A stretch of DNA of 64,000 nucleotides from Euglena gracilis (lineage: Eukaryota; Euglenida; Euglenophyceae; Euglenales): positions 65,674,257 to 65,738,256 of the forward strand of contig CP154956.1 of NCBI GenBank assembly GCA_039621445.1, read 5' to 3'. The notes beneath the pieces were generated by a model. The model was not told where the DNA came from. It saw nothing but the letters and a program-made list of their open reading frames with translations, and searched no databases. Position numbers and translations under genes: made by a program. Positions 48,643 through 60,190 of this stretch are shown here, piece by piece; the first letter of the stretch is position 1, and each line of letters opens with the position of its first letter.

Positions 48643-49212
48643 GTGTGCCGCGGCAACGGAAATTTTGTGACCGCGTGTGCCATGGAAGATTTCTTTCTGT
48701 GCGCCACGTGCGCCGCGGCAGCGCCGCATGCGCCGCGGCACCCAATTATCCCCTGTCCGGCCTCTTTGATATTTTCTCGACCGTGGCCAAGAAGGGTATT
48801 TGGCGACAGGGAGTGAATTTCTTTGCAATTTTTCTTTTGAACAGAAAACCCTTGGATCGTGATGGAGGGGAACCTAAAATCGGTGGATACACCAGTGGTT
48901 TCAGAGACCCCGTCTTTCAACGAATGAACAGCAATGGCGGGGACCAACCGTGGTGGGTTTGTCAGCATCACCCTCTTGATGAGGGTGGGGCTGGTGCTAC
49001 CATGTCAAAGCCCGGGTGTGCACCTTTCCAGTCCCATGCTGTGAAAGAAAAAGCACATGCCGTGGGAACGTCATTGGTGCGCTGCGGGTGCGTTGTTGGT
49101 GCGCCGTGGCAGCGTTTCAGTGTGCCGTGGCAAGAATTTGGTTCTGCGTCGCGTGCGCCGCGGAAAAAGTATTTTTGCACCGCAGCAAATTTCGCCGCAG
49201 CGCACCAAATGA
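48643..49212. repeat. Array of GTGCGCCGCGGCA-type words
   Basis: About ten variants with a CCGCGG or CCGTGG centre lie in two groups (48,643-48,740 and 49,055-49,212), separated by unique sequence. The outermost pair share TTCTGCGTCGCGTGYGCCGC in direct orientation. The word is close to a perfect dyad. Confidence 0.8.
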
Positions 49213-49429
49213 AAGTGTGTTGCCGTATGTTTTTTTCTCCAGTGTGGTTGCTCCCCATTGTCCAAGCACCGCCCCAGGTTCTTTCCCATCGTTTCTCGTT
49301 TCTGAGACAGGGGGAGTCATGTTGTGTCGGGCGTCTCAGGGGTGTTTCTGGCCCTTCCCCCAGTTTTCAACAAAACACCATTTTTTGTTTGATCTCGAAA
49401 TGCCCCCCAAAGGTGGGCCTGGCCCCCAA

Positions 49430-50170
49430 TTGGTTAATTGGTTGACCCCCGGGGGGGGGGGGTTGTGGATGGGTGGGTTTTCGAAGAAAGTGGGTGAGTG
49501 GGTTTGGGCCGGGGAAGAAGTGCCCCCCCGGGGGGGGGGGGGTCACTGAGTGAATCTATGCCCCCGATGCCCCCCAGAGGGATGGACGGATGAACGTCCC
49601 CTGGTTCCAAAAAATTGTCTGACGCCAACCTGGGGCTGTACTTCTTCGAGAATTTGGTGCCTGGCAACCGGAAGAACCCCTCCGGGTTGCCCAGGGGTGG
49701 GCCGGGTCCCTCTCTCAGCCCTCAACAGGGGCTGTGGTATGCTTTCACATCTTGGGCGGATATCAGCCTTCAAAGATGCCTAGCACTGGGTGATTTAATA
49801 TTATTTTAAGTAATTATTTATCTACATTTTATTTATTTAATATACATTTTATATGTATTAATATACCCTCTGTCCAACGACTCCACTATGTCCAACGACC
49901 CTTGGCCGGAAGACACCTTTTCGGAGGTTTGGCCAAATTTCGGGTCCCAGCACAAAGCACCGGGCCAAACTTTTGCGCCCAAAATCGGCCGAAAGTTGGC
50001 CAAAATGCCATTTTTGGCACTTTTTGAGCAAAAATTTGTCGAAATTGCCCAAATTTCCAGAAGGATAATTTTGGCCTTTGGGGGGGGGGTCCTGGCTACC
50101 CACCAACTTTTTTTTTGACCCCTATGTCCAATGACCACCCCCCCCCAGTCGGAGGACATAAGGGGGGGGG
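49430..50170. repeat. Two C/G-tract elements (GTGGGTGAGTGGG and TGTCCAACGACC words)
   Basis: The first (49,430-49,560) has GGGTTTTCGAAGAAAGTGGG and GTGAGTGGGTTTGGG. The second (49,875-50,165) has CTGTCCAACGACTCC, ATGTCCAACGACCC and TATGTCCAATGACCACC around a core of CGGCCGAAAGTTGGCCAAAAT. Confidence 0.65.
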
Positions 50171-50389
50171 AAATAATAATAACAGAATAATATTTTATTA
50201 TCACGTTTCAAAAAATTGTTGGAATCCATGCATTTTTATAGAAGGCTTTTCACCAAGTAAATCGGAAACAATTTCCACGGGGGATCGGGGGGCAGGTCAA
50301 ATCCTGTTTTGCTCACCCTGGCCCAGACCCAAATATCAACGAGAACAAACCCCTTGTATTGCTGTTGTGAAAGTCCTGTTTGTTGGAGG

Positions 50390-50600
50390 ACCCCAAAATA
50401 ACCCGACCCCCCAAATAGCACCCCCCCCCGGTGTGTTATTTGAGCACCCGAGCTGGGGCCCCGGGGGGGGTGTTATTTTTACATGGAAAACCAAAGGAAA
50501 CAAGGACAGTTTTTTTTTGGGGCGTTCGAAATCGGCCCCCAAGGGGGGGGTGTTATTTGGGGGGGCGTATTTGGGGGGATGTTATTTGGGGGGGAGGTTT
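50390..50600. mobile_element. TTATTTGGGG foldback element
   Basis: Left side CCCCCCAAATAGCACCCCC and GGTGTGTTATTTG, right side GGGGTGTTATTTGGGGGG (three times) and GGAGGTTTAC. The centre has ATGGAAAACCAAAGGAAAC and CGTTCGAAATCGGCCCCCAA. Copies lie at 48.06-48.41, 51.39-51.59 and 59.59-59.97 kb. Confidence 0.8.
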
Positions 50601-50614
50601 ACTTGCGTGCAGGC

Positions 50615-50710
50615 ATGTAGAGGAGGCTCTAGAGCCTCCTTGAACACGTTCGAGGTCGTTTGACGTAATTTGAGGAACCTTTTAGCTTGAACGTTCGAGA
50701 TCGAGTTTCT
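50615..50710. repeat. GAGCCTCC/TTGAAC word array, copy 3
   Basis: GAGGCTCTAGAGCCTCCTTG, AACACGTTCGAGGTCGTTTG and GCTTGAACGTTCGAGATCG. Confidence 0.7.
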
Positions 50711-50959
50711 TTCTTTGATTATCCCCCCCAACAACGGTCATGGTCTGAAGCATCAAAGAGGAAAAATTTGTCATTTTGACCCCCAAATTTAAACTAAAAT
50801 TTCTTCATGGACCGGCTACATCAGGAAAAATAAATTACTCCTGGAAACCAACATTCCTTGGGGAAATAACTTTTGTGAAAATCTTAATGGGACCAAGAAA
50901 GCATTTTTTTTTAATTTTTAATGCCCATCATTCACTTGAAGAGGATGTGGGACATAAGA

Positions 50960-51600
50960 ATTAGCAGTACCCCCCCTCAAAGTGTCCCCCACCTCAAAGT
51001 AGCCAATTTTTTTTTGGCAAGGCTTGGTGTACCCCGCTCAAAGTAGCCACTTTTTTTTCAGAGTGACTGTTTTGGGGTCCCACATGCCTGGAGGGGGTGA
51101 GGGTATCACCAAATTTAGAACTTTCTGCACATCTCAAAATGCTACACGAGAAGAATCGCTTCCTAGTGGGCAAACACCTAAGATTACCATGCCCCCCCCC
51201 CTTGTACTCTTCCCCTCCTTCGGGCCTTCTGAGCCCAATGGCCAATGGGAAGAGTACGGGGGGGGGGATAGTACGTGGGAGCCCCCCGTACTCTTCCCAT
51301 GGGACCTCAAAGGAACACCCATGGTCAACCCTTCGGTGACAAAGAAAAAGTGCCCTACCATCGTACTCTTCCCAAACCCGGGATGGGAAGAGTAAACCCC
51401 CCCCAAATAACACCCCCCGGTGTGTTATTTGGGTACCCGAACTGGCGCCCGGGGGGGGGGGTGTTATTTGGGGGGGGGTGTTGTTTTTTTCATGGAAAAC
51501 TAAAGGAAAACAGGGGGGGGTGTTATTTGGGCGCTTCAAATCGGCCCCCAAGGGGGGTGGGTTATTTGGGGGGTTTGCGGGGGGGATAGTATGGGGGGGG
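50960..51600. repeat. Nested elements: TCAAAGTAGCC, GTACTCTTCCC and TTATTTGGGG words
   Basis: CCTCAAAGTAGCCA occurs twice at 50,990-51,050. GTACTCTTCCC or its complement occurs five times at 51,213-51,395. A TTATTTGGGG element follows directly at 51,400-51,590 and ends close to GGATAGTATGGGGGG, which echoes GGGATAGTACGTGGG at 51,268. Confidence 0.75.
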
Positions 51601-51719
51601 TAAGCGTCTAAAGAGTTGTCTAATTTAGGCCAGTTTAGACCACTGTGGGACATTTTGACCTACAGTCTGACAAGTCCAAATTACGGTGAACAAGCCAACA
51701 AATGGAACAAATTTTGGGA

Positions 51720-52520
51720 ACCAACCCAGATTTTCTCATACTTTTTCCCCCGTAATTTTTGTCGCCCGTACCTTTCTGACGCCCCTTGAACATGACACGA
51801 AGTGTGGATCAAGAAGCCTTTTGAAGCCAAGAACCCTGTTCATGGTCTACAGAGGGCAAACTACAGCGAAGTGGTCAGGAAAACACCCGTCGCAAACATG
51901 GGCATTGCAAACGGAGCACTTTCGTGGAGTTTCCACGCCACATTCACAAGGAGACAGAGGCTCAGGCAGGAGAGTGGCTTGCAAAGCCCAGGTCAAGCCA
52001 TTTTTCCAGGCTTTGAAATGGACACGGGCATCGAAGGTGAAGGGCGCCCCGCACTTCCCCTCCTTTGGAGGGGTGGTGCGGGACGCCTTTTTTGTCCCTT
52101 TTGGTCTTGAAATTTTTCCATCAAAAAGGTTCGATCTCCAACATTGGCTGCACAGAGGGTACATCACCCCATAGGGAACGAGGAATCCCGGTCAGCTGGG
52201 GAAATGCGGTCAATGGCCGTGCAACCTTTCACTGAAAATTGACGGGCCAGTCGGTCACCATTTTAACGTATTCATCATTCCAATTGCTTGGAGGCCGGTC
52301 AACTTCGGCCAGCTCATTGATCACAGTCTTGGGTACCGATAATGCATCCATTTTCGAAAAAAGTTTGTGTTACAGTGCATTTTCCTGAAATAAACATTTT
52401 CCAAAATCAAAATTTTACCGAAATTAATTTTTTTCAATATCGAAAATTTCCCATATCCCCCCCCCGTAATTTTTGTTTCCCGTCATTTTTGTTCACCGTA
52501 ATTTTTGACAAGACTGTATA
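51720..52520. other. Spacer bordered by GTAATTTTTGT words
   Basis: CCCCCGTAATTTTTGTCGCCCG lies near 51,748, and CCCGTAATTTTTGTTTCCCG, TCATTTTTGTTCACCG and TAATTTTTGACAAG lie at 52,463-52,512. The 700 bp between them holds no recognised gene. Open frames at 51,802-52,174 lack motifs. Confidence 0.55.
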
Positions 52521-52731
52521 GGGCCAGGAGACTATATTTTGGGATTTCCATTGGAAACAAATCAAACCAAGGGACAGACAAACTTTTTATGCCTCTTCCA
52601 AATACCCTCATCTTTTCCATTGACTACGGATGGGACAAACCGACAGCTGAACATTAGTTGCAATCTTTGCAACAAGAGCGACTCACCAAACAAAACAAAA
52701 CCTACAACAACCACGCAGTCACATGCTTGGA

Positions 52732-52870
<139 letters not shown>

Positions 52871-54054
52871 TGTTCATTCAGAAGAGAGGTAGTGAGTGTG
52901 TTCTTTCAGAAGAGAGGGCAAACAATCCTCAAATGAATGCAATGTTTTAAGGAAAGCTTCTTTTTTTTTCTTTTGAGAACTGACCAAGGTTGCTCACAAT
53001 TTTGGGAAAAAAATCTCACCCTCACAAAATTCAAATGAACATTTAGTCTGAAACTAACTCACAAAGCCAAAAGCAGAAAAGAGGTTTCAATGCAATTTTC
53101 CGTTGGTTATATTGAGGAGATGATTTGCTTGCACTTGTTTGGGGCGAGAGAAAAAAATTTTAATAGTCCAAGAGAATCCATGTTTTTTTATCAACCCCCC
53201 CAGGGAGTTTGTCCCCCCCTGAAGTCTCTTGTAATTCAAGAATGTCATGGTATGCCCATGCCAGCCAATTTACCGCTTTGCAAAGTCTTTTTGACGCCTG
53301 CCCATTTCATTTCTTTTGGCATGGCCGTGGACGGGGTATTCACCGTGTTTTTGTTTAATAAGATGCTTTAAAGCCCCTCCAATACTGTGCGTTGGTATTC
53401 AACCCCCACCCCCAAATCTTTATCCAACCCATGGGGGTACCCCAAGGGCCTTGTGGGTCCCCCACCAGAGTCAGGGTTCTGTCCATTTCCCCCAAAGTTG
53501 ACCCCCAACCGGATTTCCACCCAGGGGTGGGGGGGCACCCCCTGGGGGTGGGGGGACCCACTCCCTCTTAAAATCCCTGGCCCTGCAGCCCCCCCGGACA
53601 GCTCTGCCACAGCACTTTGTGTAAATGTAAGGCCAGTTGATCAGCTGTGTGACGTCGCGTTTGTTCAGGTTTGACGTTCCCCCAAGACCACTCCAAATCC
53701 AGCCCAGGTGTGGGTGGCTCTTGACCCCGCCTCTGGACAACGCATCACGGCATCCCTTAATCAAAACCTACTGTGGGGCAGTGGCTAGGTCAAGGTGACT
53801 AATTTTGGGGGAAATGGCCCGAAACACTCCGCAGGAGTATTTCGCTTGCCATGCTCCAAAAAACATTTCATTCTTATACTGGAGTTTTTTTGCATTGTTT
53901 TTTCACTGGTCGACATCTTCGAATTCATGACAGGGAAAAGAACCCGACAAACAGCAAAGAACAGGCAATGAAGCCAGAACGGTCCATCATAGCCGAGCCA
54001 CAGGCCACAACGTCGAGTGAGTGCCTGCGATCGTTTATGTCCTGCCCCCCCCCT
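52871..54054. other. Spacer, no gene recognised
   Basis: Ordinary composition to 53,370, then C-rich sequence with CCCAAGGGCC/CCCCTGGGGG dyads at 53,400-53,580. A direct phrase GTGTTCWTTCAGAAGAGAG occurs at 52,869 and 52,898. No motif-bearing frame. Confidence 0.5.
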
Positions 54055-54213
54055 CCCCGGCTTCCCTGCTGGCTGGGCCGCCCCTGCCACCGGCAGAGGA
54101 CCACACCGCGCCGAGCCAGCCGCCCAGCGCCAAGCCGGCAGCCCAGCGTGAGGGCAACCCGCGCCTCATCCGCCCCACGGACCCCCTCGTCCTCCTCGAC
54201 GTGGACGACCACT
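54055..54213 (+). CDS. Candidate terminal exon, unrecognised
   Basis: One frame reads LLAGPPLPPAEDHTAPSQPP, SAKPAAQREGNPRLIRPTDP, then LVLLDVDDH and a TGA at 54,211-54,213. It is exon-like in base composition, but there is no family match and no linked exon. Confidence 0.35.
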
Positions 54214-54234
54214 GAGGTCCACCCCCCCCCGTCT

Positions 54235-54342
54235 CTTTCCCCTGCGGAGGCGATTATTATCGGCGTCGCCGCCGAAGCCAGCCTCTGTCGGCCGCTATAC
54301 ATCCTGCCCTGTGGTCCAGTGCTATGTCTGTGCCCCGCCCAG
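54235..54342 (+). CDS. Candidate exon before the 54.3-kb intron-like element
   Basis: It reads AEAIIIGVAAEASLCRPLYI, then LPCGPVLCLCPAQ, ending CCAG before GCTGAATT. Joined across the element to 54,623 it continues PSCADG and stops at TAA 54,641-54,643. The frame fits, but the peptide is unrecognised. Confidence 0.3.
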
Positions 54343-54622
54343 GCTGAATTTAAGGCGACCTCAACCTTTGGGGGGGGGGGGCTGGAAGGGAAGGCACTCC
54401 AAGGCAGCCAGATCTGACCCCCCCCCAACGGAGAGGGTCAGGGCACCCAATTAAAAGTGCTCGGGCGCTCTGCCGAGGCAATTCCAGTCCCTTCGGTGCC
54501 GGAAACGCAGAAAAAGCCTGTTTTGGCGCACTTTTTGGCCCACGACCAGGCAGGCACCGCCCCCCCCCCCCTGCCTGCCTGTCTCCTGCCCTCCAAGACC
54601 CCCTGGGGTTGGTCAAATTCAG
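54343..54622 (+). mobile_element. 280-bp inverted-repeat element with intron-like GC...AG ends
   Basis: The 5' end is GCTGAATTTAAGG and the 3' end GGTTGGTCAAATTCAG. CTGAATTT and its complement AAATTCAG are exact. The interior has GGAAGGCACTCCAAGGCAG, a C/G run, GGTGCCGGAAACGCAG, ACCAGGCAGGCACC and a CCTGGGG end. It shares both ends and the GGCAGGCAC vocabulary with the verified intron at 19,712-19,813. Confidence 0.75.
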
Positions 54623-54643
54623 CCCTCCTGCGCCGACGGATAA

Positions 54644-56740
54644 ACTGCAGATATGTACCTGTCTGTTGTGTGTCTCTGTCGTCGTCGTAGATTCATTTAA
54701 CCCGGGCGTGACCCACCAGGGGGAGGGGGTATGGGTTGGATGTGGCCCTTGGGGCATGCATCATACCATCAGCCATAGGTCAGGTGGGTGGGTCAGTGAC
54801 AGAGGTGTTGTGGTGGACAAATTTTCTAAAAAGTGTGGGTCTGGGCTTGGGAAAATCGGGGGGGGGACCCCCCCACGAATCGCTATGTGTCTGCACCTGA
54901 CTCTGTGTCTGTGTGCATTTTGCCAGTGGTGCAAATCTCAACCAGGCACGTGCCTTGGAGCATTTCCTCCTTGGGGCGGGGGTAGTGCCCGCCCATATGG
55001 TCCGTCCCATTTAAATCCTTCTGAAACGTCGTTTGGCCTGATATCGGACTTTTTTTTTCCTTCCGGCAAGAGGAAACAAACTCGCCTCCGAAAGAGAAAG
55101 AGAAAGAAAGAGAAAGCCATTTGTTATATGTTATTCCCACTCATCTTGGTGTGCTTTTACAACAACAGCAGACCAAGGAAACATCTGGAGATGTTTCCTG
55201 AAAGTCCACCTGAAAGTCTAGACATGGGCATGGCGTGTGAACAAAAACCAGCATCAGGTTCGCCTTTATCCTCTCTTTGAAGTTGACTGCTTGGCAAATG
55301 GACCAATAGTAGATTGAGGCCATCACTCATTTGCCAGGGGAGGGGGAGCACAGGGGTTTTCTAAAGCTGCAGGGGAGCCTATCCGGGGCCGCTGAAATAA
55401 AGTTAGGGACAGTCCGGCGAAGTTGGGCTGAACGTAAAAAGAAATCGCTGCAAATTACGAAAATTTTCGAGGAAGGAGGTCAATAATTGCCTCAAAGCGC
55501 ATTTTTTTGCGGCTTTTTTTTCTGGGGTTTTCACCTCAATTTTTTTGGGTGACAAAATCCCAACCAAGCTGGTTTTTTTTTCCGGGTCTGCCGGGTCCAG
55601 CTGACATCCGGCTGGACCTACCTCAGGGCGGTCCACAAGGGACAGGAAGTTTTTTTTCCCTTTAGGATTGCCCCTCAAGGACCGCCCTTGGGCCTAAGGG
55701 ACGGCCAATGGCCGATCCCAGGATCGAATGGGGCCAAACATGAAACAGTCGATAAACACATTTTTTGACGTTTTGGGTGGATGGGCGATTGTCCAAGGAT
55801 GCCAGCACTCACTTTTTTCCCCGAAGTCGACCCATTTTTGTCAAAAATATTGCCATTTTCCCCATCAATTTTCCTTATGAATTTTCATTAACTCTGCTGG
55901 TACAGGAAGTTTTTTTCCATTTTGGTAAGGACCGCCCTGCTCCCCCCTGGACCTGGGGTTCCACCAAGCACTATTCCCCCCGCCAGCACCTTTTCCAGCC
56001 GGCTTGCTGGACCCCGGGAGGATTTCAACGCATGCGATGGGGGTGGTGAGGTGCCTGTCTCCCTGTCGTATCTGTCTAACGTTCCTGCCACTACTTATTG
56101 TGGGTTGAATGCAAAGCAACCTTGCTTGCCCTCCTAACCCGCAGATGGCTTGTCTGGCGGAGGCGATGAGTCTGGGCATGCAGTCTTCGTTAGGGACCAT
56201 CCCAAAACGTCCAAGACTGACTGGTCAGCCGATCCTCACAGTTTACTGGAGTGACACTTTGGCAAAGAGATTCATGTTGACGGAAAAGAATTGGATTGTT
56301 ATAAAAAGTCCTGTGTCTTGCAGAAAAGCTGCAGACAGAAAGACAAGAGAAGAAAACCCATGGACTGCGACGAACTTTGTCTCGGTCTGTCGGTGCATAG
56401 ACGGAAAATGGTGACCTGGCCTGAATTCACATCAATTGTTTCAAGTGTTTCAAGAGGAAAACACACAAAAACTGATTAAGCAAGAAATTTGCCCTCATGA
56501 CTTTTTTGCTACCATGGTGCCCTGGAGATGAACCTTCCTCCACCCTCGTGTGGAAGCGTCTCCCCCACCTGTCTTTGTAATCAACCAGTGTGAACACCAA
56601 AAAACTCTCCCAAAGTGGATTTTTGCCGTTCTTTTTGTGTTTATTTTATACCTGATTTTGGATTAAAGTCAAATATTGTACATTTCAAGGAATCATTTAT
56701 TTTCTGTTTACCCAGGTGGCAATTGTGACCCCCACATAGG
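54644..56740. other. Gene-poor stretch
   Basis: It includes an element starting GCTGAAATAAAGTTAGGGACAG at 55,391 (relatives of this phrase lie at 11,071 and 41,971) and scattered open frames without motifs. No splice-bounded exon is convincing. Confidence 0.5.
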
Positions 56741-56741
56741 G

Positions 56742-56782
56742 GGGTTGCTGAACTCTTATCTCTTCAGAGTAAGAGCGAAGCT
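56742..56782 (-). repeat. Inverted copy of the element end that precedes cyclase exon 1
   Basis: On the minus strand it reads AGCTTCGCTCTTACTCTGAA, then GAGATAAGAGTTCAGCAACC. About four mismatches in 40 bp separate it from 32,007-32,046. Upstream on that strand both loci have a TTTTCGAGATATTTTC-like motif (57,035-57,065 here, 31,709-31,725 there). Confidence 0.8.
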
Positions 56783-59585
56783 CACCACGGGGGAAAAAGG
56801 GGGGTAGAACCCCTCCCCTCCTCCCCACCCCCGGATAGACCATGAAAACCGCCGATCCCGAATTTATTTTTCAGTCGCGAGCGACCGGATCCCGAGTTTC
56901 TGAATCACCTCCGTTTGACCCTCAACTCCCTGCCAGTCACCTGTGAAGGGGTCTGAACTGGGTAGATTCACAACCCCTCCCCCAGTTTCGACTCTGCCAT
57001 TTCGCCGGGGTGAGATTTCCGGTAAAAAAAAATCGATTTTTTCGAAAATATCTCGAAAAAACACATATTATTTCCGGAAGTGTCTCACAGGCCAAATGCA
57101 CCCCTGCAGGCCTCTATTCCCCCCCCCCTTCGCTGTTTTGGCCGCCGACACGCCTGGCCCATGTTCCAGCGCGCTTCTGTGGCCCAAAACGGCCATAGAA
57201 ATAAATAAGAAAGAAGAAATAAATTGATGCCCTTGGAACGCCCTGTCTAACGTTATTTTGATTTCCCCGTAATTCCCCGCCAAGCCTTACGGCCCAAAAC
57301 AGTGTGGCATCTGACTCTGCCGTTTTCGGCCATATAGAGGTCAAAAAAGCCGGGAAAAATGAAAAAAAATTTGGTCTTCCAGACCGCATTTTTTGACCCC
57401 CAGGCACCCCGCTTTTTTTTGGCCGAAACCCATGCATTTTGGGTCATTTCCGGGTCAAATAAAAAAAATCGTTAAAAAGTTGCCCAAAACGATGTTTTTT
57501 TTGGCCTCCTGGAACCGGAAAACCTGTTTTTTCGGCTCGTGCATTTTGGCCGGGTCGGCCGGGCCATGCTGGGCCGTCGGGCCGCCGACTGCCTCAAACA
57601 TCTGCCACACGCCTCAAACATCTGCTACAGCGTGGCGCCATCACACACGTAAAGAGCTCAGCACTACACAAAATCTATATGAATACCCCTCCCCATTTTT
57701 TCTCAAAATTTTTGATATTGCAGCAACTTCTGAAAAACTGTTTTGGGGAGAGTTTTTCCCATCAGGTTGCTCTTCCCTCATCTGAGCACCCCCCCCCTTA
57801 GCACCCATATATTTTTTTCAGTGCTGGGGAGGAATTTTCGTCATACGCTGCACTGCACAGCCAGCCGTCCATGGTCAGCAGCATCCAAGGCCCCAGTACC
57901 CGGCGAGCCATCGGCACATCACACTCGCCAGCAATTGGGTTGCCCCGGCGTCCTATCGCTGAAACGACACGCACCCCTTGCCCCCCCACTGGAGGTTCCT
58001 GTGTCCTGGGTTGGGCTGGTCCCACTCCTTGGCGTCAGTTCATCGCAGCCCTCCGGGGTCAAAACCAAGTCACAGGGTACGTCACGGCACAGGAATGCTG
58101 TGCTTTCCCGTTGGGTGGGCTTCTCTTTCATGCGGGCTTCATTTCCCCGGCCGCCGGTGTCTTTGCGCGGTTGGCACAGCCCGGCCCGGCCCCTCGACCA
58201 GCTCTGCCGAACGTCTGCACTCCGCCTCCCTCCCTATGCCGCCTTGCCCGGCCCGGGATGTTGAGACAGGGGGCGGGGCACTCGCGCCCGCAGTTTTGGC
58301 GGCGGATGCCCCGCGGCACTGTCCCTTCCGCGGCGCCAGGCCCAAACCGGCCTTGCGTGCTGTACCCCATCCACCCATGGTTCGGACACAGTCAACACCA
58401 AAAAGAAAGTGTGGTGCAAACTTGCAGGGTGACATGGTTGGTTCCTGCATTCATTATGCAACCACTGTGAATGTGAAATTAGTCTGGAAATGCGTGCTTG
58501 CAACTTTCAATTGTCTGGTTGTAGAGCAATTTACCTGTGCAATTCCCTAAAAAAAACGACAGGCAAAATATGCAAAAAGTGCAAAAAATGCGAATTATGC
58601 ATTATGCAAAAAAAAGCAAAACAATGCGAATTATGCATTTTGCACATCCCTCCCCCCGGCTGGTTTCGGTGCGGTGGGGACAAAGGAAGAGGATGGGTGG
58701 ATCTGGCTGAACGGGGCAAGAGACACTTTTTTTGATTTTTTTTCCTTCAAAAAGGTGAAGACATTGTTTTGTTGATGCTATTATGTGTCCTGTTGGAGAA
58801 AAGTGTGAATGTCGAAAGCATTGCAACCCCCCCCCCCCAAATAACCTGACGGGGCCCTTGCTCCTGGTAGTGGCCGAATAAATTGGCGGGGGGAGGGCAT
58901 TTCAAGGGGAAGTCGATGAAATATGACTTCCACGGGGGGACCGGGTTTCCCCGTAACCTGTGTGCTATAACCCCTCCATTGCCCCTTTTTTTTTTGATTT
59001 TCAGAACAGCGGGTGGGTGGCTTTCGCCCTTTTCCCTCTGGCTTGAAGTTGACGCAACCCCCATCCCCCATTATTTTGTGGTGGGAGGCGGGGGTGGTTT
59101 TGTTTTTTGTTTGTTCGTCCATTTTCCAGTCGGGGCCCCAGTCGATTTTGTGGGTTCCCTTTTTTTTTCCCCCCATTGTGTTTGCTTTTTGCCCCTGTTT
59201 TTCCTTCCTTTTATGCCGGGTCCCCTGCACATGGTTGGTGATTGTGTGTATTTCTTGGTGCGTAGGCGGTTAGTTCTTTTCCTTTTTTTCTCACAATCTT
59301 TTTTTTTTTTTGCTCCATGTCTCCCTTTTTAATTTTTTAAATGTCTTTTTTTCCCTTTTATCCCTTTGATTAGGTTTTTTTTCCATTTGGACAGGAGATG
59401 CCGTCTTTGGCCCAGCTTCATAGTCGATTATTTTTTGTTTTTTGTTTCTCCAGTTGTCTTTTGTCGCCTTCATTCTTTGAGACTTGGATGTGGGACCTGT
59501 TTTGGGCTTTTCCTCGGGTTTTTGCGTTTTTCCTGTTGGCGTTGGCCGGCACGGGGGACCTGTTCTCAGGCAGGACAATTTCCCG
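56783..59585. other. Repeat-rich, gene-poor stretch
   Basis: C/G-tract sequence to 57,560, then unique sequence. 58,555-58,645 carries alternating TGCAAAAA and ATGCGAATTATGCAT words. 59,090-59,480 is a T-rich run of sequence with no gene seen. Confidence 0.5.
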
Positions 59586-59589
59586 GGGA

Positions 59590-59975
59590 GGGGTAAACCC
59601 CCCCCCCAAATAATACCCCCCCCGGGGTATTATTTTTTTCGTCCGAAGTCCCGGCCCGAGGAGGGGGTATTATTTCCAAAATTTTCGAAATTTTTCGAAG
59701 TCCCGTAAAACCCAAAATAGCACCCAAAACCCCCTTTGGGGTCATTTTTGCACTTTCTTGTGAAATTTACCATTTTATGGAGGTCAGATGAGCCAGAAAA
59801 ATTGATTTTTTCCGTAATTTGTTGTCAGAGATTGTGGTTTTTACCGACATTTTCAGGTCAAAAATCCGGGCCTTCGGCCCGGAACTGGGGGGGGGGGGTA
59901 TTATTTCGGCGGCCGAAGTCGGACCCCGAGGGGGGGGGTATTATTTGGGGGGGGGGGTTTATTTGGGGGGGGGGG
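59590..59975. mobile_element. TATTATTTGGGG foldback element
   Basis: Left end TAAACCCCCCCCCCAAATAATA and CCCCCGGGGTATTATTT, right end GGGGTATTATTTGGGGGGG, then GTTTATTTGGGG. GGCGGCCGAAGTCGGACCCC lies before the right end. Same plan as the 48-51 kb copies but with TATTATTT instead of TGTTATTT. Confidence 0.8.
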
Positions 59976-59985
59976 TAACCCACCG

Positions 59986-60190
59986 TAATAGAAGCACGAG
60001 TGTGCTTATAGCGTACCGCCGCCTCCGGCGGCGGGGTGTGCGCTTCAATTTGGACCTTACTGTGCGATTTTTGTTGATTTCCTTCAGAAATCCCATCAAA
60101 GTGGGGGGTGCGCTTGTAGCTGACCGCGGCGGGGGGGGGGGTGCGCTTTAATTTGGGCCCTGCATTTACAGCGGCCCCACGCTTCTATTA
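59986..60190. mobile_element. 205-bp inverted-repeat element abutting the 59.6-kb foldback
   Basis: The left end TAATAGAAGCACG and right end CGCTTCTATTA (reading CCCCACGCTTCTATTA) are inverted. The interior has a CGCCGCCTCCGGCGGCG hairpin and repeated GTGTGCGCTTCAATTTGG / GGTGCGCTTTAATTTGGG words. Confidence 0.65.
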
